Source of the DNA: Erodium maritimum
Taxonomy: Eukaryota; Streptophyta; Magnoliopsida; Geraniales; Geraniaceae
NCBI GenBank assembly: GCA_963921825.1
Contig: OY997591.1
Span: forward strand, 41,995,825-42,059,824
Reading direction: 5' to 3'
Length of the DNA: 64,000 nt
Numbering within the stretch: the stretch's first letter is position 1; the number at the start of each line of letters is the position of its first letter. The notes below the pieces were generated by a model. The model was given only the letters and a program-made list of their open reading frames with translations, ran no database searches and had not been told where the DNA came from. A program made the translations under genes and the position numbers. This document shows positions 12,741 to 25,000 of the stretch, in pieces.

Positions 12741-14949
12741 ATTAAACAATCAACCTCCGGGCATGGTCATATGCCTCCAGTACTCCTAATACCGATAAGT
12801 TCACAATCAACCTCCGAGCATGGTCATATGCCTCCAGTAATTCCAATACCGCTAAGTTCACTGCTTCTACAACACTACTAAGTGTCACATGCATTTCCCA
12901 TATTCTCTACGTTCCCGTATCATGCCTTTCTAATATTCGATAACTCACTTAGCCCACGACACCCCAGTGTCACATGCATTTCTACTGTTAACTTTCCCTA
13001 GTCAGGGCCGAGATCCGGCTACTTTTCCCTACCTCGTGCGTGTTCTCCAAAAGCCAACCAACAAGCTTCGGCGTGATCTCAGTCACTCGCCTAGCTTTCC
13101 CTTCCCTCGGTCTGCAGCACGATCTAAAAAAAAACAATTTTAAACGCTTTTAAGCTTGCAGGCATAATGCTGAATTTTAATAAACCTAATGCCCAAAAGT
13201 AACCCCGACAATGTCGATCACTCCCAAACTTCCCAATTACTCGACATTGTCGATATTGGACCCGGAAAGGCCCGATTCGCCCGACATGGCGAATCTGCCC
13301 GGGTTTTGAAAACGCCCTCCCGGGTCTCCGAAAATTCCCGTTTTCGTTTCTACGGTCTTAGAATAAATCAAGGGTTCCTAGGAACTCGACGGAATCGAAT
13401 TCCGACTTCCGAGTCAAATAATTAGCGTTTAAAGTTTCTAAACCCGTCAATTACAACTTTCACAATTTAATTCCAAATTTCGATCCGGTTGAAGATTAAT
13501 TACTTGGGGAACGTTTTAAACCACCCGAACACGAAAACCCGATACCCGGGCATGTGGGCCCCACACGGCCACAATGGCAAAATTCCCTTTTTGCCCCAAA
13601 ACGTTCCTAACGAACCCCAAACTTCAACCCTTCATCTTTAAACCAATTCTAACCAAAACCCAACCATATTTGAATCGTTTAAACTCAAACCCTAAAATTC
13701 GAACTTAACAAAACGAAAATCGGTTAGGTGCTCACCGTAGAGAATGACGGTGTGAACTCGATTCTTCTATCGTTGAGACGATCCAACGGCTTGATCGACG
13801 GGAAAAGCCAAAACTCCAAACAACCCCTTCTCTTTTCTCTCTTCTTCTCCTTCTCCTTCTCTCTCTATTTTCTCTCTCCAAAAACCCACTTTTTTCCAAT
13901 ATGGCCGAACATCACCCTTGGCTCATCTTTTGTATTTTTTCAAAAACACCACCTTTATCATATTTACACAACTAACACCATTTTTCCATATTTTGTTTTG
14001 TTCAATGTTACCTAACACCATCACATTGGTGACATGTGGCAAAATGGGTCCCACACCTTTTGGTAAATATCTCCTAGATATTTTTCAGTCAGATTCGCGA
14101 AATTCGGCCGTCTCGGACCCCGAACGGGCACTTTTTCCAAGAAATTACGAAACTTCACGGGCTACAAGGAAACGGCTCAACTAAGACCGTTGCGACAACG
14201 GATAAGCTTTTTGGATCCAAAACGGTCCTCGAATGGACCAAAACGTCGCTCGGTTGACTTTTCCAGCAAAAAGTCAACATTTCCCAAATTGATCAGAAAG
14301 TTGCCCTGAGTCCCCCGGAACTCACTTTGGTCGATATCAGGGTCAACTTAAGTCCGGTATGACCCTCGGGGTCAAATTTAGGTTCAATCAAGTGTTTGCT
14401 GAATTTTTTTAAATTTTCCTGTTTTTCGTAGGTTTGACTGGCGTTGACCGGGAGTGGTTATTACAGGGTACGTAGGCATCTTGGAGACTCAAGCCGATCA
14501 TCCTTTCCTTGGTGTCCACTTCGCTTCTCGTGTTCTCGAACAATTGGTAAGAACACTTGTGTTGATTTATGCTCTTGTGTATCTAATCTTTGGTAGTGTT
14601 TGGGATTGAATTCCTAATTCCACTAGGATTGGTTTAAGGTAAATCAAGTCCTATAAGTATAAGCTTTGGGATAGCTGAATTCCACAAGCATTATAACTGA
14701 AATTTGTGGAGCGATCTTTCTCAGGTGTATATCGTTAGAGGGCGAACGCTTGGACGTCTAGGCTATCATTTCAAAGTCCCTGTATCGAATTAGTTGATCC
14801 AAAAGTATCCTATATCAAGATAATCCCTTATTACATATATGCGTAGATTAGGATTTATTGATATATATATTGATCTAGGCTATTATAGGATTATCGACAT
14901 GAATACATTTTTTGTTTTCTGTCGTGTTAACGTAGCACATAATCCTACA

Positions 14950-15571
14950 TTGGTATCAAATCCTTCATATATCATTGATTTTTTTTTATCTATAAATTCA
15001 TGATGTTTGAATGTGATTAAATTAAGAAAAAACGAAACTGATTTTTTTCTCCTGACATTTTATATATTGCCAGGATGACTCGCTAACTGTGCTTAAACCG
15101 TTGAAGGAAGGTATCGTCACCAGGAATCGGTCTTGGTGGACGTACGCTAGTCCCGTCTGGATTGGAGGTGTGGTCATATAGTCAAGATGAATCCTTTTGT
15201 TAGGACTAACCGTTTGTTGATTGTTACTCCTTCTTTAGAGTGACATGCACACCTCGGAAGCGAATACGCCGTCACGTCACCCACGAGAGTACTTTCTGGA
15301 TCGTCACTACTTCAACACAAAATGATGATATAAAACTCGTTGATATCCTGAGTGTGCCCCTTCGTTGACATAAAACTTGTTGAGGTAAGGTCCCTAACAC
15401 TTTATTTTGTCCTTTTCTGCTTTCTTTCGATAATAAGTGTTCAACTAAGAACTTGTTTCAACATTATGTGAAGAATAATCCAATCCCACATTTTTAGTTC
15501 TCCCGATTATATTTGGGAGGACGTAGATATCCCTCTTATCCCCATAGTCTAGCGGTTGGTCTGATGATGAC
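14950..15571 (+). other. possible remnant of copia-D leader
   Basis: It starts with the decayed primer site and continues as AT-rich sequence with no recognisable gag or pol. It may be residual leader of the copia-D element or ordinary intergenic DNA. Confidence 0.3.
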
Positions 15572-15579
15572 TCTGCATG

Positions 15580-15767
15580 CAGTGGCGGAGCCACATGCCC
15601 CCCCTCTCAATTTTTTTGTATGTTTTTCGATTTTTTTTTCAAAAATACCCCTTACTTCCTTTTAATTTCGTAGTTTTGCCCCCTCCCCCCCCAAATTTTT
15701 TTACAGTCGCGTATTTATACTAAAAAATTTCGGTGCCCCCTCACTGAAAAAGCTAGCTCTGCCACGG
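15580..15767. mobile_element. 188-bp MITE with GTGGC-type ends
   Basis: The left end is CAGTGGCGGAGCC and the reverse complement of the right end is CCGTGGCAGAGCT. They are flanked by TCTGCATG (15572-15579) and TCTACATG (15768-15775), an 8-bp duplication with one mismatch. The interior has C-, T- and A-runs and no coding capacity. An 8-bp duplication suggests a hAT-type MITE. Confidence 0.65.
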
Positions 15768-15937
15768 TCTACATGCATGCTAAAATTGTCCACCTCCCTC
15801 ATTCTAGCTCTCCTCTTCATATTCAACTTTTGTTTCGTCAAATCTTAGGTAATGTTCTTTTTTTACTTTAGTTATACCATACTGTCAACCCTCCTTCCCC
15901 ACTATCTTAGTTCCAGTCCTAATAATACCCCCACATG

Positions 15938-16978
15938 TAGGGATGGCAATAATACCTAGGCCCAACGGGGACCCGACCTGCCCGACCCAAAAAAATCAGG
16001 CCAGACCCGACCCATTGTACAAACGGACCGGGTACGGGTAGTTTGATCTGGCTTTTAACCGGGCTCGGGATTGGTACTACCCAGCCCAGACCCGACCCGA
16101 TAGGTTACTAAATAAATAAAAATTATTTGTTAATTTTTACGTTCCTACCCTGCATATACAGTGAAAAATCAATTGGCTATTTATTGGTTAATTTTTACAG
16201 GTTTATCGTTATTTTATATGTATACATATACGCGCAGGTTTGTTATTACATGTATTATATATAGTTGTACAAGAGCAGATAAAAAAGAAGTATACTTTTT
16301 TTTATTTTTATACGTAGTTGAAAGAGTAAATTAAGTTACATGTCACACATGTTTGGTCTTATACATATTATATAATATATATATATATGTAATTACATGA
16401 ATATAATCATAAATATGTACAAATTATAGTGTTTTATACATATAAAGTATAATTGCATGAATAAATTGTATAAAACATGTTATGTTAGTCGTATGTTTTA
16501 TTGTTTTTCTATATATGAATACTTATTTGTTGTATGATTACTTTATTTCCGAATTTATTGAATATGGATTCTCAATCCAATTTTATTTATACTCCTTTGG
16601 TTGTGAGTAATAATGAACCCTTTAATGAGGATCAAGTGGTTAACTTACCAATTCATAATAATGAAGATGTTGTCCCTAGCACAAATTCGGAGCCGGTTTG
16701 ATGTTACTTGTTTTACCTATCCGAGATGATAAGATTATATGTTTCATATAAATATATGAAACTTTTACGCATCATATATACACGATTTGTCAATATAAAT
16801 TGAGTAGTGAAATAAAATTATGGTGTCACGGGCGGGTAGGGTAATACCCGACCCGGTCGGGCCACAAGCGGGCCGGGTAGCAAACGAGCCACTATCGGGT
16901 CCCGGACGGGCTCGGGCCATAGGTTGGGAAATCGGGCCGGGTACGGGTATCACAAAACCTGGCCCATTGCCATCCCTA
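15938..16978 (+). mobile_element. hAT non-autonomous transposon, 1.04 kb, perfect ends and TSD
   Basis: Terminal inverted repeats TAGGGATGGCAAT and ATTGCCATCCCTA are perfect over 13 bp. They are flanked by the exact 8-bp duplication CCCACATG (15930-15937, 16979-16986). The subterminal 130 bp on each side are rich in CCGACCC/GGGTCGG motifs, and the middle is AT-rich. It retains a 45-codon frame (see 16564-16701). It is an internal-deletion derivative of a hAT element. Confidence 0.92.
16564..16701 (+). pseudogene. N-terminal fragment of a putative hAT transposase
   Basis: An ATG-initiated frame of 45 codons (begins MDSQSNFIYTPLVVSN) sits in the right half of the hAT element and stops at TGA. 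It is acidic, Asn/Ser-rich and has no BED zinc finger or dimerisation domain. It resembles the low-complexity leader that precedes the BED finger in plant hAT transposases, so it is probably the remains of the first coding part after deletion of the rest. Assignment rests on position and composition only. Confidence 0.45.
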
Positions 16979-17124
16979 CCCACATGTTGTATGTTTCATG
17001 TCTGTTGGTCTTAGTGTCTGATTCTCACTACCCCTTTCCTATGAGTTATTGAACATCTGGTAGGAAAATATTGTTCAGGGTCACAACTGATTGGATCATT
17101 ACAATTCACATCTCATTGTGCGTC

Positions 17125-17808
17125 ATGCCGAGAGCTCACCAGCGAGGTCGCCGGACGGAAAAGAAACAGGAGCCGCTTCCTTTTCTTTCCTTCTGTTCAG
17201 AGCTTCTCAACCTGTACAAATCTTATGTCTCCATTGTTTCAGATGGGCGTTCGTCTGAGCAAAAGGAGAGGAGGAGTAACAAAACAGGGACCAACAGAGG
17301 GTTGGGCTCGGCTGGTTTTGTTCCTGTCACGACTGAGGACAGGTCTGTTCCTACCTCGGCTGAGGAAAGGTCGAGTCCGATGGCGCGACCGTCAATGCCG
17401 TCTCTTTCTACAGATCACGGTGAAGCGGAGATTATTCGTCCCGACATCGAAGAATCATTCAGGGCGTCAAAACAGGGTTGTAAGATCTTCTTGTTTAATC
17501 CTCCTTTTGATACTTTTGCGGGTTGGTTCCGGAGCTCTCTGGGGAAGTTTGGCGAGGTGCTCTCTACAAAAGTCCTTAAGAGACCGAACCAGAAGGGAAG
17601 ATTCTTCGGCTTCGCGGAATTTAGGTTGCAGGCTTCGGCTTTGAAAGCAGTCGAGATCCTCAATGGTTTCAGATTCAAACGACACACTCTCTTTGTAGCT
17701 ATTGCTCGACCTGGTTCAATAATTCGGTTCAAAGGAGATGGATGTCAAGATCCGTTGGGTGACTCTATATTCCGCTCGGAAAACAGAGCATCAGACTTTC
17801 AGGAGTAG
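17125..17808 (+). pseudogene. LINE ORF1 protein, RRM-containing N-terminal part
   Basis: 227 codons from the ATG at 17125 (MPRAHQRGRR...). The N-terminal ~115 residues are basic and Ser/Arg-rich. Residues about 121-197 form an RRM, with RNP2-like KIFLFNP and RNP1-like GRFFGFAEF. RRM-containing ORF1 proteins define the BNR-type sub-clade of plant L1 LINEs, where ORF1p binds the element RNA. The frame stops at 17806-17808, well short of a full ORF1. The rest lies in another frame from about 17976, so at least one frameshift or stop has broken the gene. The RRM assignment is firm, the LINE assignment follows from the flanking duplication and 3' tail, and function is unlikely. Confidence 0.8.
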
Positions 17809-17975
17809 GGGAGAAGGGTAACATTGTCGAGGATCGCTTTGAGAAGACTGAAGGTGGGAGCCCGGTGGTCTCGCCGCCGGAACAGAACTCGAACGCGTCC
17901 TCTGAGCTTCAGGACTCTCTGCCTCTCAGAGGAGCGTGTCCGAATTCTTCGCGCACAACTATCAGAGCTGACTAG

Positions 17976-18728
17976 AATCGCGTAGATGGCGGGTTAGCTG
18001 ATCCGGTTTTGGTGTCGCAATCAGATCCCCTGATTTCGTGTGATCGTAATCCCGCTTCTCTCGGCGTTTCTCTCGGCGTGATTGACTTACAGTCGCAAGC
18101 GGTTTTGCAGGTTTTGAACGAGGAAGACGCGGCAGAGCAGGTTCAACCCACTAATGGGCTTGTGTCTGGGCCTGCGCCTTTTTCAGAGCCCATTCCCTTA
18201 CTTAGCCCATCTCCTTCCAATTCATGCGATACAATGGGTTCGGCTGTAAAAGGTTCTCATTTAGCTGAGCTGTCAACTGGGCCAGGAGTCATGGGCTTGG
18301 GTAGTCAGCCCAATTTGTCAGACTTTGCGTGGCCGTCTCTTCAAAATAGCGTTACAGCTCAACCAAAAAGACGCGGTCGTCCTAAAAAGTCAAAGGCGAT
18401 CATCCCTCCAACCGTTTTTTATCAGACAAGAGCTAAAACTTCTGCTGATAAAGGAGGCAATTTGGGAAGCTTCATTGTGGATATCGCTAAGAAGGACAGT
18501 TCGGGCAATTGGAATTACTGCACGAAAGTTGGGAGAAAGGCTGTTGACCTCTGTGCTCTGGCGCTTGACCAACGCAATTCTCTAGACGTCCCGGAAGTTG
18601 AGGAGGATGTTGAGGATAGTGAGGAAGAGGATGTTGATCCAACTGCAGAAAAAGCACTAATCCCTGTTTCAACTTCTAATCGGTTTATGTGCTTAAACTC
18701 GGCTAGGATGCAGACAAGGAAGACGTGA
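17976..18728 (+). pseudogene. LINE ORF1, C-terminal part
   Basis: An open frame of about 250 codons, in a different frame from the RRM part, with no internal stop to 18728. It contains a basic patch (RRGRPKKSKA, AT-hook-like) in the middle and a Glu/Asp-rich stretch near the C terminus. No CCHC zinc knuckle is seen. It leads straight into the 3' UTR, with no ORF2 between. RGRPKK suggests DNA or RNA backbone binding; this is inference. Confidence 0.6.
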
Positions 18729-18910
18729 TCTTCTTTTGTTTTGTTTTTGTTTGGGTTTATTCTTGTTTCTTTGTTTCTGCTCTTTGTAGCTGTTTTGGTC
18801 TGTGAAAAATGATTCCTTTTTAGGATCGTTTTCTTGCAGCGTTTTACTGTCTTGTAAAACACTTGTTTTTTAATAAATTGTAGCTTATAAAAAAACAACT
18901 GATTGGATCA

Positions 18911-19558
18911 AACTAGGGATAATGAATATATCATGTCCTTCATGTTTTATAAACGTTCATCACACCAGATGTTTTATAAGCCCCTCTCTAACCATCACAA
19001 TGTATTGTATAGAACAGACAAACTTCTATAATGATCCTTGCAACCCATATGATGGTTCATTATCTTATAAAAGAGAACTTTTAAACAAACACCACAATTG
19101 TCTAACAAGATGCTATATAGGAATTGTCCAAGAATCCTACATGCATAAGAAGAAATGTTTCTCAAAAGAACAAACTAAGAGGAACCAAAATAATATTTGA
19201 TAATGAAGTGACTAAAAAATATGTAACAATAGTTATTATCAATACGAGGAAAAACATATACAATAGAGACGCGGGTTTTAGATGTCCAATAAGGATGACA
19301 AGTTTTGATGATTCTCTTACGATAAGAGAAGAAGAATGTTGGGTTGGAATTTTACACATTGGCTAGATGTCGAGTTTGAGATGATACATTATGTTCCGAA
19401 ATTTTTTTATTGACTTTTTTTAAATATTAGATAAAAAAAATTACATATTAAACATTAATTAAGAGTTAGAAACACTATATAAAACAAATACCAACACATT
19501 TGAAAACATGTGGTCTTACCAATATGAATGAAAATACTCAAACTAATTGTCATATTCA
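18911..19558. other. intergenic, nothing recognised
   Basis: AT-rich DNA between two LINE insertions. Short chance frames only; no repeat boundary or motif found. Confidence 0.4.
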
Positions 19559-19954
19559 TTTTTTTGATAAGCTAAGATTTTATTAAGCAAGTGTTCTACC
19601 AGTCAGTAGAACAATGCGAGAAAAAAATCCTCAAAAGGGAATCTTTTTCTCCAACCAAAACAGCTATACAAAGCTAAACAGAAAACAAAGAGCCCAAGCA
19701 ACAAAGCACCAAAACAGACGCCCTCCATGCCTATTTCCTACCAGATTTTTCGTAATTATCTTCTTCACAAAAATCTTCCTCATTCGCATCATAGTCTGCC
19801 TCTTTTTCTTCTACAATATAGGGTCTGACATTTCTTCTTCATGCCACATACAAGGAGTATGAGGAGTAGGAGATGGTAAACAAGGAGGAGACCATTTGTA
19901 CCAGTTATCGATGACCCTTGAAGATGAGCGTTATGGTAAGGATAATATTTGGTA
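19559..19954 (-). mobile_element. 3' end of a minus-strand LINE related to the half-LINE
   Basis: The T-run at 19559-19565 is a poly(A) tail in minus orientation. The preceding minus-strand sequence (GTATAGCTGTTTTGGTTGGA..., GTAGAACACTTGCTTAATAA, CTTAGCTTATC) matches the 3' UTR of the half-LINE at about 18790-18894. The 5' side is cut by copia-A at 19955, and no matching duplication was found. Confidence 0.6.
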
Positions 19955-21764
19955 TGTTGGAATTCTAGGGAGCAAAACGCAGAAGAAAATAAAAAACTTT
20001 CCTTAGAATAGCCTCAGGATCCATGTAATTCCGAGTAAACCGACAAACAAAAATTAAACGAGAGATTACCTCTTTCAATTTTTCAGCTTGGTTCGAGACA
20101 GGGACCAACTTGCAGCTCATATATATCAGCAACGAACCGTTGGAATGAAAATTCCTCCGGTCAGATTGAAGACCAATATGTGTAGAATGTTCACTCCAGC
20201 AATCAGCAAGATCGGACCTCGGATGAACCTCCGATCGAGCTCTTTACAGTGGCTGGTCGGACAGAATCTGGGCAGATTTTTCTCTTCTTCTTGCAAACCA
20301 AGAACACTCGAAACAAATGGGTTTGGTGGATTAAGTGTGAGTTGAGACGTTTCCAAAAGGATCCGTCCTCTACCGGTATCAACACCAACAAGATATCCCA
20401 AATCGCTTGTGTGCTAGCACAAAGAAAGAACACTTCTTCCTCTCTTTCTCTCTAACTCGTTTTCTCTCTCTACTCTTTGAGAACCATTCTCAATATAATG
20501 AAAAATATGATTTTTCTTCTTTCTCTTGTATGCATATATAACCCAACATGACCACACTTATTTTATTTGGAAAAACCCAACACTTGGACTTCCAACTTGG
20601 ACAAGTGTCTCACTTAGGTTTTGCATGCTTCACCATGTCATTTCTAGTAAGTCCAACTCTTGGACTTTCTTTTATGACAAGTGTCATATTTTAGGAGTAT
20701 TGCTCATGCAAAAATACCCTCTTTGAATTTCGAAAATTCAAGAGCCAATTTTGCTATTTAACTGTCCAACATAATATTTATTATATTGGTAATTCAAAAA
20801 ATGAGTTAAATGAATAAATAAATATTATATCGAATATAATATATTATTTTATTCACTTGAGGGACTTCATAAGTCCAAATCGATTTTGGGCTCGTTGTTG
20901 TGTGCGACCCTGTAGGCTCATAACACGTGTTGGCAGTGGGCCCGAAATCCTCGTTTCGTCCACATGTCATAGTTGGCCTCTAGCAAGGCATTATGACTAC
21001 CCAAACGTTTATGATGATCGTTAATCCGACTTAACCTTTACCCGTTAATATGCTAACCCTTCTGTCAACGATATCTCGATCGAATAAGGCATATGACCGT
21101 CATCCTTATTTTATTCGATTGCTGTTTCTTGATCTTAAGTAGACTGCCAGTGATAACTCTTTATCAATTCGCATGGCCATGCTTTTTCCTGCAGTCCCAC
21201 TTATCAAGGGGCCCAAACGATATCTCTCATATATATATGAGTGACAGATCCCTTATAAGTCAACCATATCTCTCACATAGACACTTATGCACCCAATCAC
21301 AGCCTTTATAATTGCCCGGTTAAAGACAACGTTTAACTGTGTCAAAGCACACAACCATCTATGTAGAAATCATGTTGACTATAAAGTCAGAGGACTTAAG
21401 TCATATTATGGTACTGAGAAAGACTCATGACAGTTCCTATGTAGTATTCTCATAGTGGGTCATCCAATGCCATTTCCCTAAATGACATCTATGATTTGAC
21501 TTCATTTCCAATATGTATGATCAGTAAAACGTAATCATCAGCCAACATCATACTAGTCTTAGTATATCAGTAAGACCAGGGATTAAGTGAATAATACTCT
21601 ATTACTTCTAAGAGTTTTACTATCAGGTCCTCAACCCAATGATCTTAAGAAAGAGTATTATTCACACTATTAACATTTCACAAATGATAATAGTAGTGCC
21701 GGTGTATTAATGAAATGATAATGCCGTCCATAATCACGGTTGGCCTAGGGCACAAAAACCAACA
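19955..21764 (-). repeat. copia-A left (3') LTR
   Basis: 1,810-bp LTR, TGTTGG...CCAACA, near-identical to the interrupted right copy. It includes an AT-rich inverted repeat around 20812-20867 with loop CG. Several short frames inside it recur in the other LTR and are not genes. Confidence 0.92.
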
Positions 21765-22053
21765 CTCCCACTTGCACCAGGTCCAATCGACATTACAAGT
21801 AATGCCCATTGACCTGACATGACACTCATGTCCAAGGTGTGGAAGTGCCTTGGTTATAGGATCAGCCACATTATCATTTGTAGATACTTTTCATATCTTA
21901 TAGTTTCCTTTCATTGAATGAGATGTTAACGACTTAAGATGTGTTTGGATTTCTGGTGCGATCTAGGTTCCTTGGCCTGTGCTATCGCGCCCCAGTTATC
22001 ACAATACATGTTTACCGGATCTGATATACTAGGGATAATTCCCAAGCCGGATC
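21765..22053 (-). pseudogene. copia-A RNase H C-terminal end and polypurine tract
   Basis: The minus strand encodes a degenerate copia RNase H end (ADPITKALP..., then HVRSMGI), followed by the purine-rich CAAGTGGGAG next to the LTR. The upstream RNase H part contains stops. It is separated from the rest of pol by the solo LTR at 22059. Confidence 0.75.
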
Positions 22054-22058
22054 CAAAC

Positions 22059-25000
22059 TGTAATAACCACTCCCGGTCAACGCCAGTCAAACCTGCGAAA
22101 AACAGGAAAATTTAAAATTTTTGGACAGTCACTTAATTGAACCTAAAATTGACCCCGAGGGTCATACCGGACTTAAGTTGACCCCGTTTTCGACCAAAGT
22201 GAGTTCCGGGGGACTCAGGGCAACTTTCTGACCAATTTGGGAAATGTTGACTTTTCGTTGGAAAAGTCAAATGAGCGACGTTTTGGTCCAGTCGAGGACC
22301 GTTTTGGATCCAAAAAGCTTATCCGTCGTCGCAGCGATCTTAGTTGAGCCGTTTCCTTGTAGCCCGTGAAGTTTCGTAATTTCTTGGAAAAAGTGCTCGT
22401 TTGGGGCCCGAAACGTCCGAATTTCGCGAATCTGATTGGAAAATATCTAAGAGATATTTCCCAAAAAGGTGTGGGACCCACTTGCCACATGTCACCAATG
22501 TGGCGGTGTTAGGTTTATTGGACAAAACAAAAGATGAAAAGGTGGTGTTAGTTTGGTAATTATAGTAAAAGGGTGTGTTTTTGAACAAAAACAAAAGGAA
22601 GACATTGAGATGTCTCGGCCATATTCAAAAAAAGAGAAGACTTGGAGATAGAAAGTGGTGATAGAAAGAAGAGAGAAGAAAGGGAGAAAAAGAGAAGAGA
22701 GCTTGGAGATTTGTGGCTTTTCCCATCGATCAAACCGTTAGATCGTCTCAGCGTTCCAAGAATCGAACTCCCATCGACATTCTTTATGGTGAGCACCGAA
22801 CCGATCTTCGTTTTGTTAAGTTTGAAATTTAGGGTTTGAGTTTAAACGGTTTAATTAAGGTTGGGTTTCGTTTAAGATTGGTTTAAAGATGAATGGTTGA
22901 GGTTTGGGGTTCGTTAGGAACGTTTTGGGGCGAAAAGGAAATTTTCCCATTGTGGCCGTGTGGGGCCCACGTGCTCGGGTGCTCGGGTTTAGTGTTCGGG
23001 TGGTTTAGAACGTTCCCCAAGTAGTTAATCTACAACCGGATCGAAATTTGAAATTAAATTGTAAAAGATGTAATTGACGGGTTTAGAAACTTTAAACGCT
23101 AATTAAATGACTCGGAAGTCGGAATTCTATTCCGTCGAGTGCCTAGAAACCCTTGAATTATTCTAAGACCGTAGAAACAAAAACGGGAATTTTCGGAGCC
23201 CCGGAAGGGCGTTTTCAAAACCCGGGCAGATTAGCCATGTCGGGCGAATCGGGCCTTTCTGGGTCCAATATCGACAATGTCGAGTAATGGGGAAGTTTGG
23301 GAGTGATCGACATTGTCGGGGTTACTTTTGGGCGTCAGGTTTATTTAAAATTCAGTTTATGCCTGCAAGCTTAAAAGCGTTTAAAATTGTATTCTTGTTA
23401 GATCGTGCTGCTGACAGAGAAAAGGGAAGGCTAGGCGAGTGACCGAGATCACGCCGGAGCTTAATTGTGCGCTATTGGAGAAGGCATACGAGGTAGGGAA
23501 AAGTAGTCGGATCTCGGCCCTGACTAGGGAAAGTTAACAGTAGAAATGCATGTGACACTGGGGTGTTGTGGGTTAAGTAGGTTCATCGAATATTAGAATT
23601 GCATGTGACACTTGGGTGTCGTGGGTTAAGTAGGTTATCGAACATTAGAATTGCATGTGACACTTAGTAGTGTCGTAGGAGCAGAGAACTTATCGATGTT
23701 AGAATTACTGGAGGCATATGACCATGCCCGGAAGTTGATTGTGAACTTATCGATATTAGGAGTACTGGAGGCATATGACCATGCCCGGAGGTTGATTGTG
23801 AAACTGTTGAGATTAAGACTGTTGGAGGCATTGGTTATGCCTAGAGGTTGGTTGTGTAAATTGTGTCTTGGGTGGCCATGAGAGCCCGTGTTACTGTTGT
23901 GTCTTGGGTGGCCATGAGAGCCCGTGTTTTACTGTTGGTGTGTTTTGGGTGGCCGTGAGTGCCCGTGGGGTTGTTGAGCCCGTGAGTTACTGTTGGTGTG
24001 TCTTGGGAGGCCGTGAGTGCCCGTGGGGTTGTTGAGCCCGTGAGTTACTATTGGTGTGTCTTGGGAGGCCGTGAGTGCCCGTGGGGTTGTTGAGCCCGTG
24101 CTTTACTGTTGGTGTCTTGGGAGGCCGTGAGTGCCCGTGGAGTGTTGAACCTGTGTTGTTGTTGTTTGTTGAACTTTGCTTGTGATTGTGATTGTGTTTG
24201 CCCGAGCTTCTGACCCGACTTTGTATCGGGAAGTGGTGTGGAAATTTGGCTGGCTTACGAGTTCGAGTCTCGGTAAGTTGCGAGCGTTCTTTGGCTAGCC
24301 TGATCTGTGTTCGAGTCTCGGTAGGTTGTGAGCGTTTTTAGGCGATGCGAGGGCAGCTCCCCTTCCGACTAGCTATCGGAAAAGTAGCTCGGTTTATCGC
24401 CAACAGGTCGACCGCCTGGAGCCTGACAGGGATCGGCAAAGCGCGTGGGGCAGGCTCGAGCCCAGCTGGTTAGCAACCGGCACTGAGCAACTGACAGGAA
24501 TGCGATCCTTTGTGATCTTGTTTGGAATGCGATCCTTTGTGATCTTGTTTGGTGTGCGATCCTTTGTGATCTTGGGTGTTTTGTGGTTGCCTGTCGTGTC
24601 GTTGGAGGAGGTCGTCAATCGTTGTGTCAGGTCTACATTACGAGTCCGAGTGTTGAGTCGGTTGAGGAAAGTATCAGTGTGTGGGTGTCTGTCGGGTTAC
24701 TTGAGTTTGGGGACAGTGATCCCCGGTGTTGAGTTGGTTGTTGGTGTTACCGGCATTGTCTGCTAAGTATGCCGTAGTCAGTCTGTTATCCGTGGTGGTG
24801 AGCGAACGCTCACCCCTAGCTGCTTTTCCTACAGGTACCGGTCGCAGGTTGGACTAGGTGAGCTTCTGAAGCTTGAAGAGCTAGGGGCGGGATTCTGGGT
24901 TTACTTTTGAGTCTAGCGACGTATACCTTGCTTTTTGTCCATTTGTTGGGACGTACCTTTAAGTTGTAAATGATTATTTTTGATGAACAAATGGTGATTT

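Larger units (their letters stand above)
11101..14465 (-). mobile_element. gypsy solo LTR 1 (3.37 kb), TSD GGGTA
   Basis: It begins TGTCACGCCCCAATTTCAGT and ends GGTTATTACA. It is flanked by the exact 5-bp repeat GGGTA (11096-11100, 14466-14470) inside copia-D. It matches the gypsy-1 LTRs over most of its length and has the same orientation. No internal region remains, so it is a solo LTR left by LTR-LTR recombination. It contains a hairpin-unit array (about 11830-12040), a minisatellite of about 55 bp (about 12115-12740) and a 12-bp inverted repeat (13206-13252). Confidence 0.88.
9621..14949 (+). mobile_element. copia-D: diverged LTR related to copia-B, split by a gypsy solo LTR
   Basis: It starts TGTTAGTATTAGTGCCCGTA, nearly the start of the copia-B LTRs (35674, 42434), and stays alignable through most of its length. 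It is interrupted at 11101-14470, then resumes and ends CCTACA, followed by TTGGTATCAAATCC, a decayed initiator-Met tRNA primer site. Without the insertion it is about 1.96 kb. It is therefore a 5' LTR with a trace of internal leader; no coding region or second LTR follows. It carries four hairpins similar to those of copia-B. Confidence 0.75.
17083..18910 (+). mobile_element. ORF1-only LINE (half-LINE), 1.8 kb, 16-bp TSD
   Basis: The exact 16-bp repeat ACAACTGATTGGATCA lies at 17083-17098 and 18895-18910. The insert (17099-18894) ends with ...GTAGCTTATAAAAAA, a short A-tail on the plus strand. It contains an RRM-type ORF1 and its C-terminal part, then goes directly into a T/G-rich 3' UTR that matches the 3' end of the minus-strand LINE at 19559. 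There is no endonuclease or reverse transcriptase. Confidence 0.85.

Noticed and set aside
13728..14184. Plus-strand frames of about 90 codons in solo LTR 1
   Set aside because: They lie in the LTR, are antisense to the element and are disrupted in related LTRs (for example 33965-34159).
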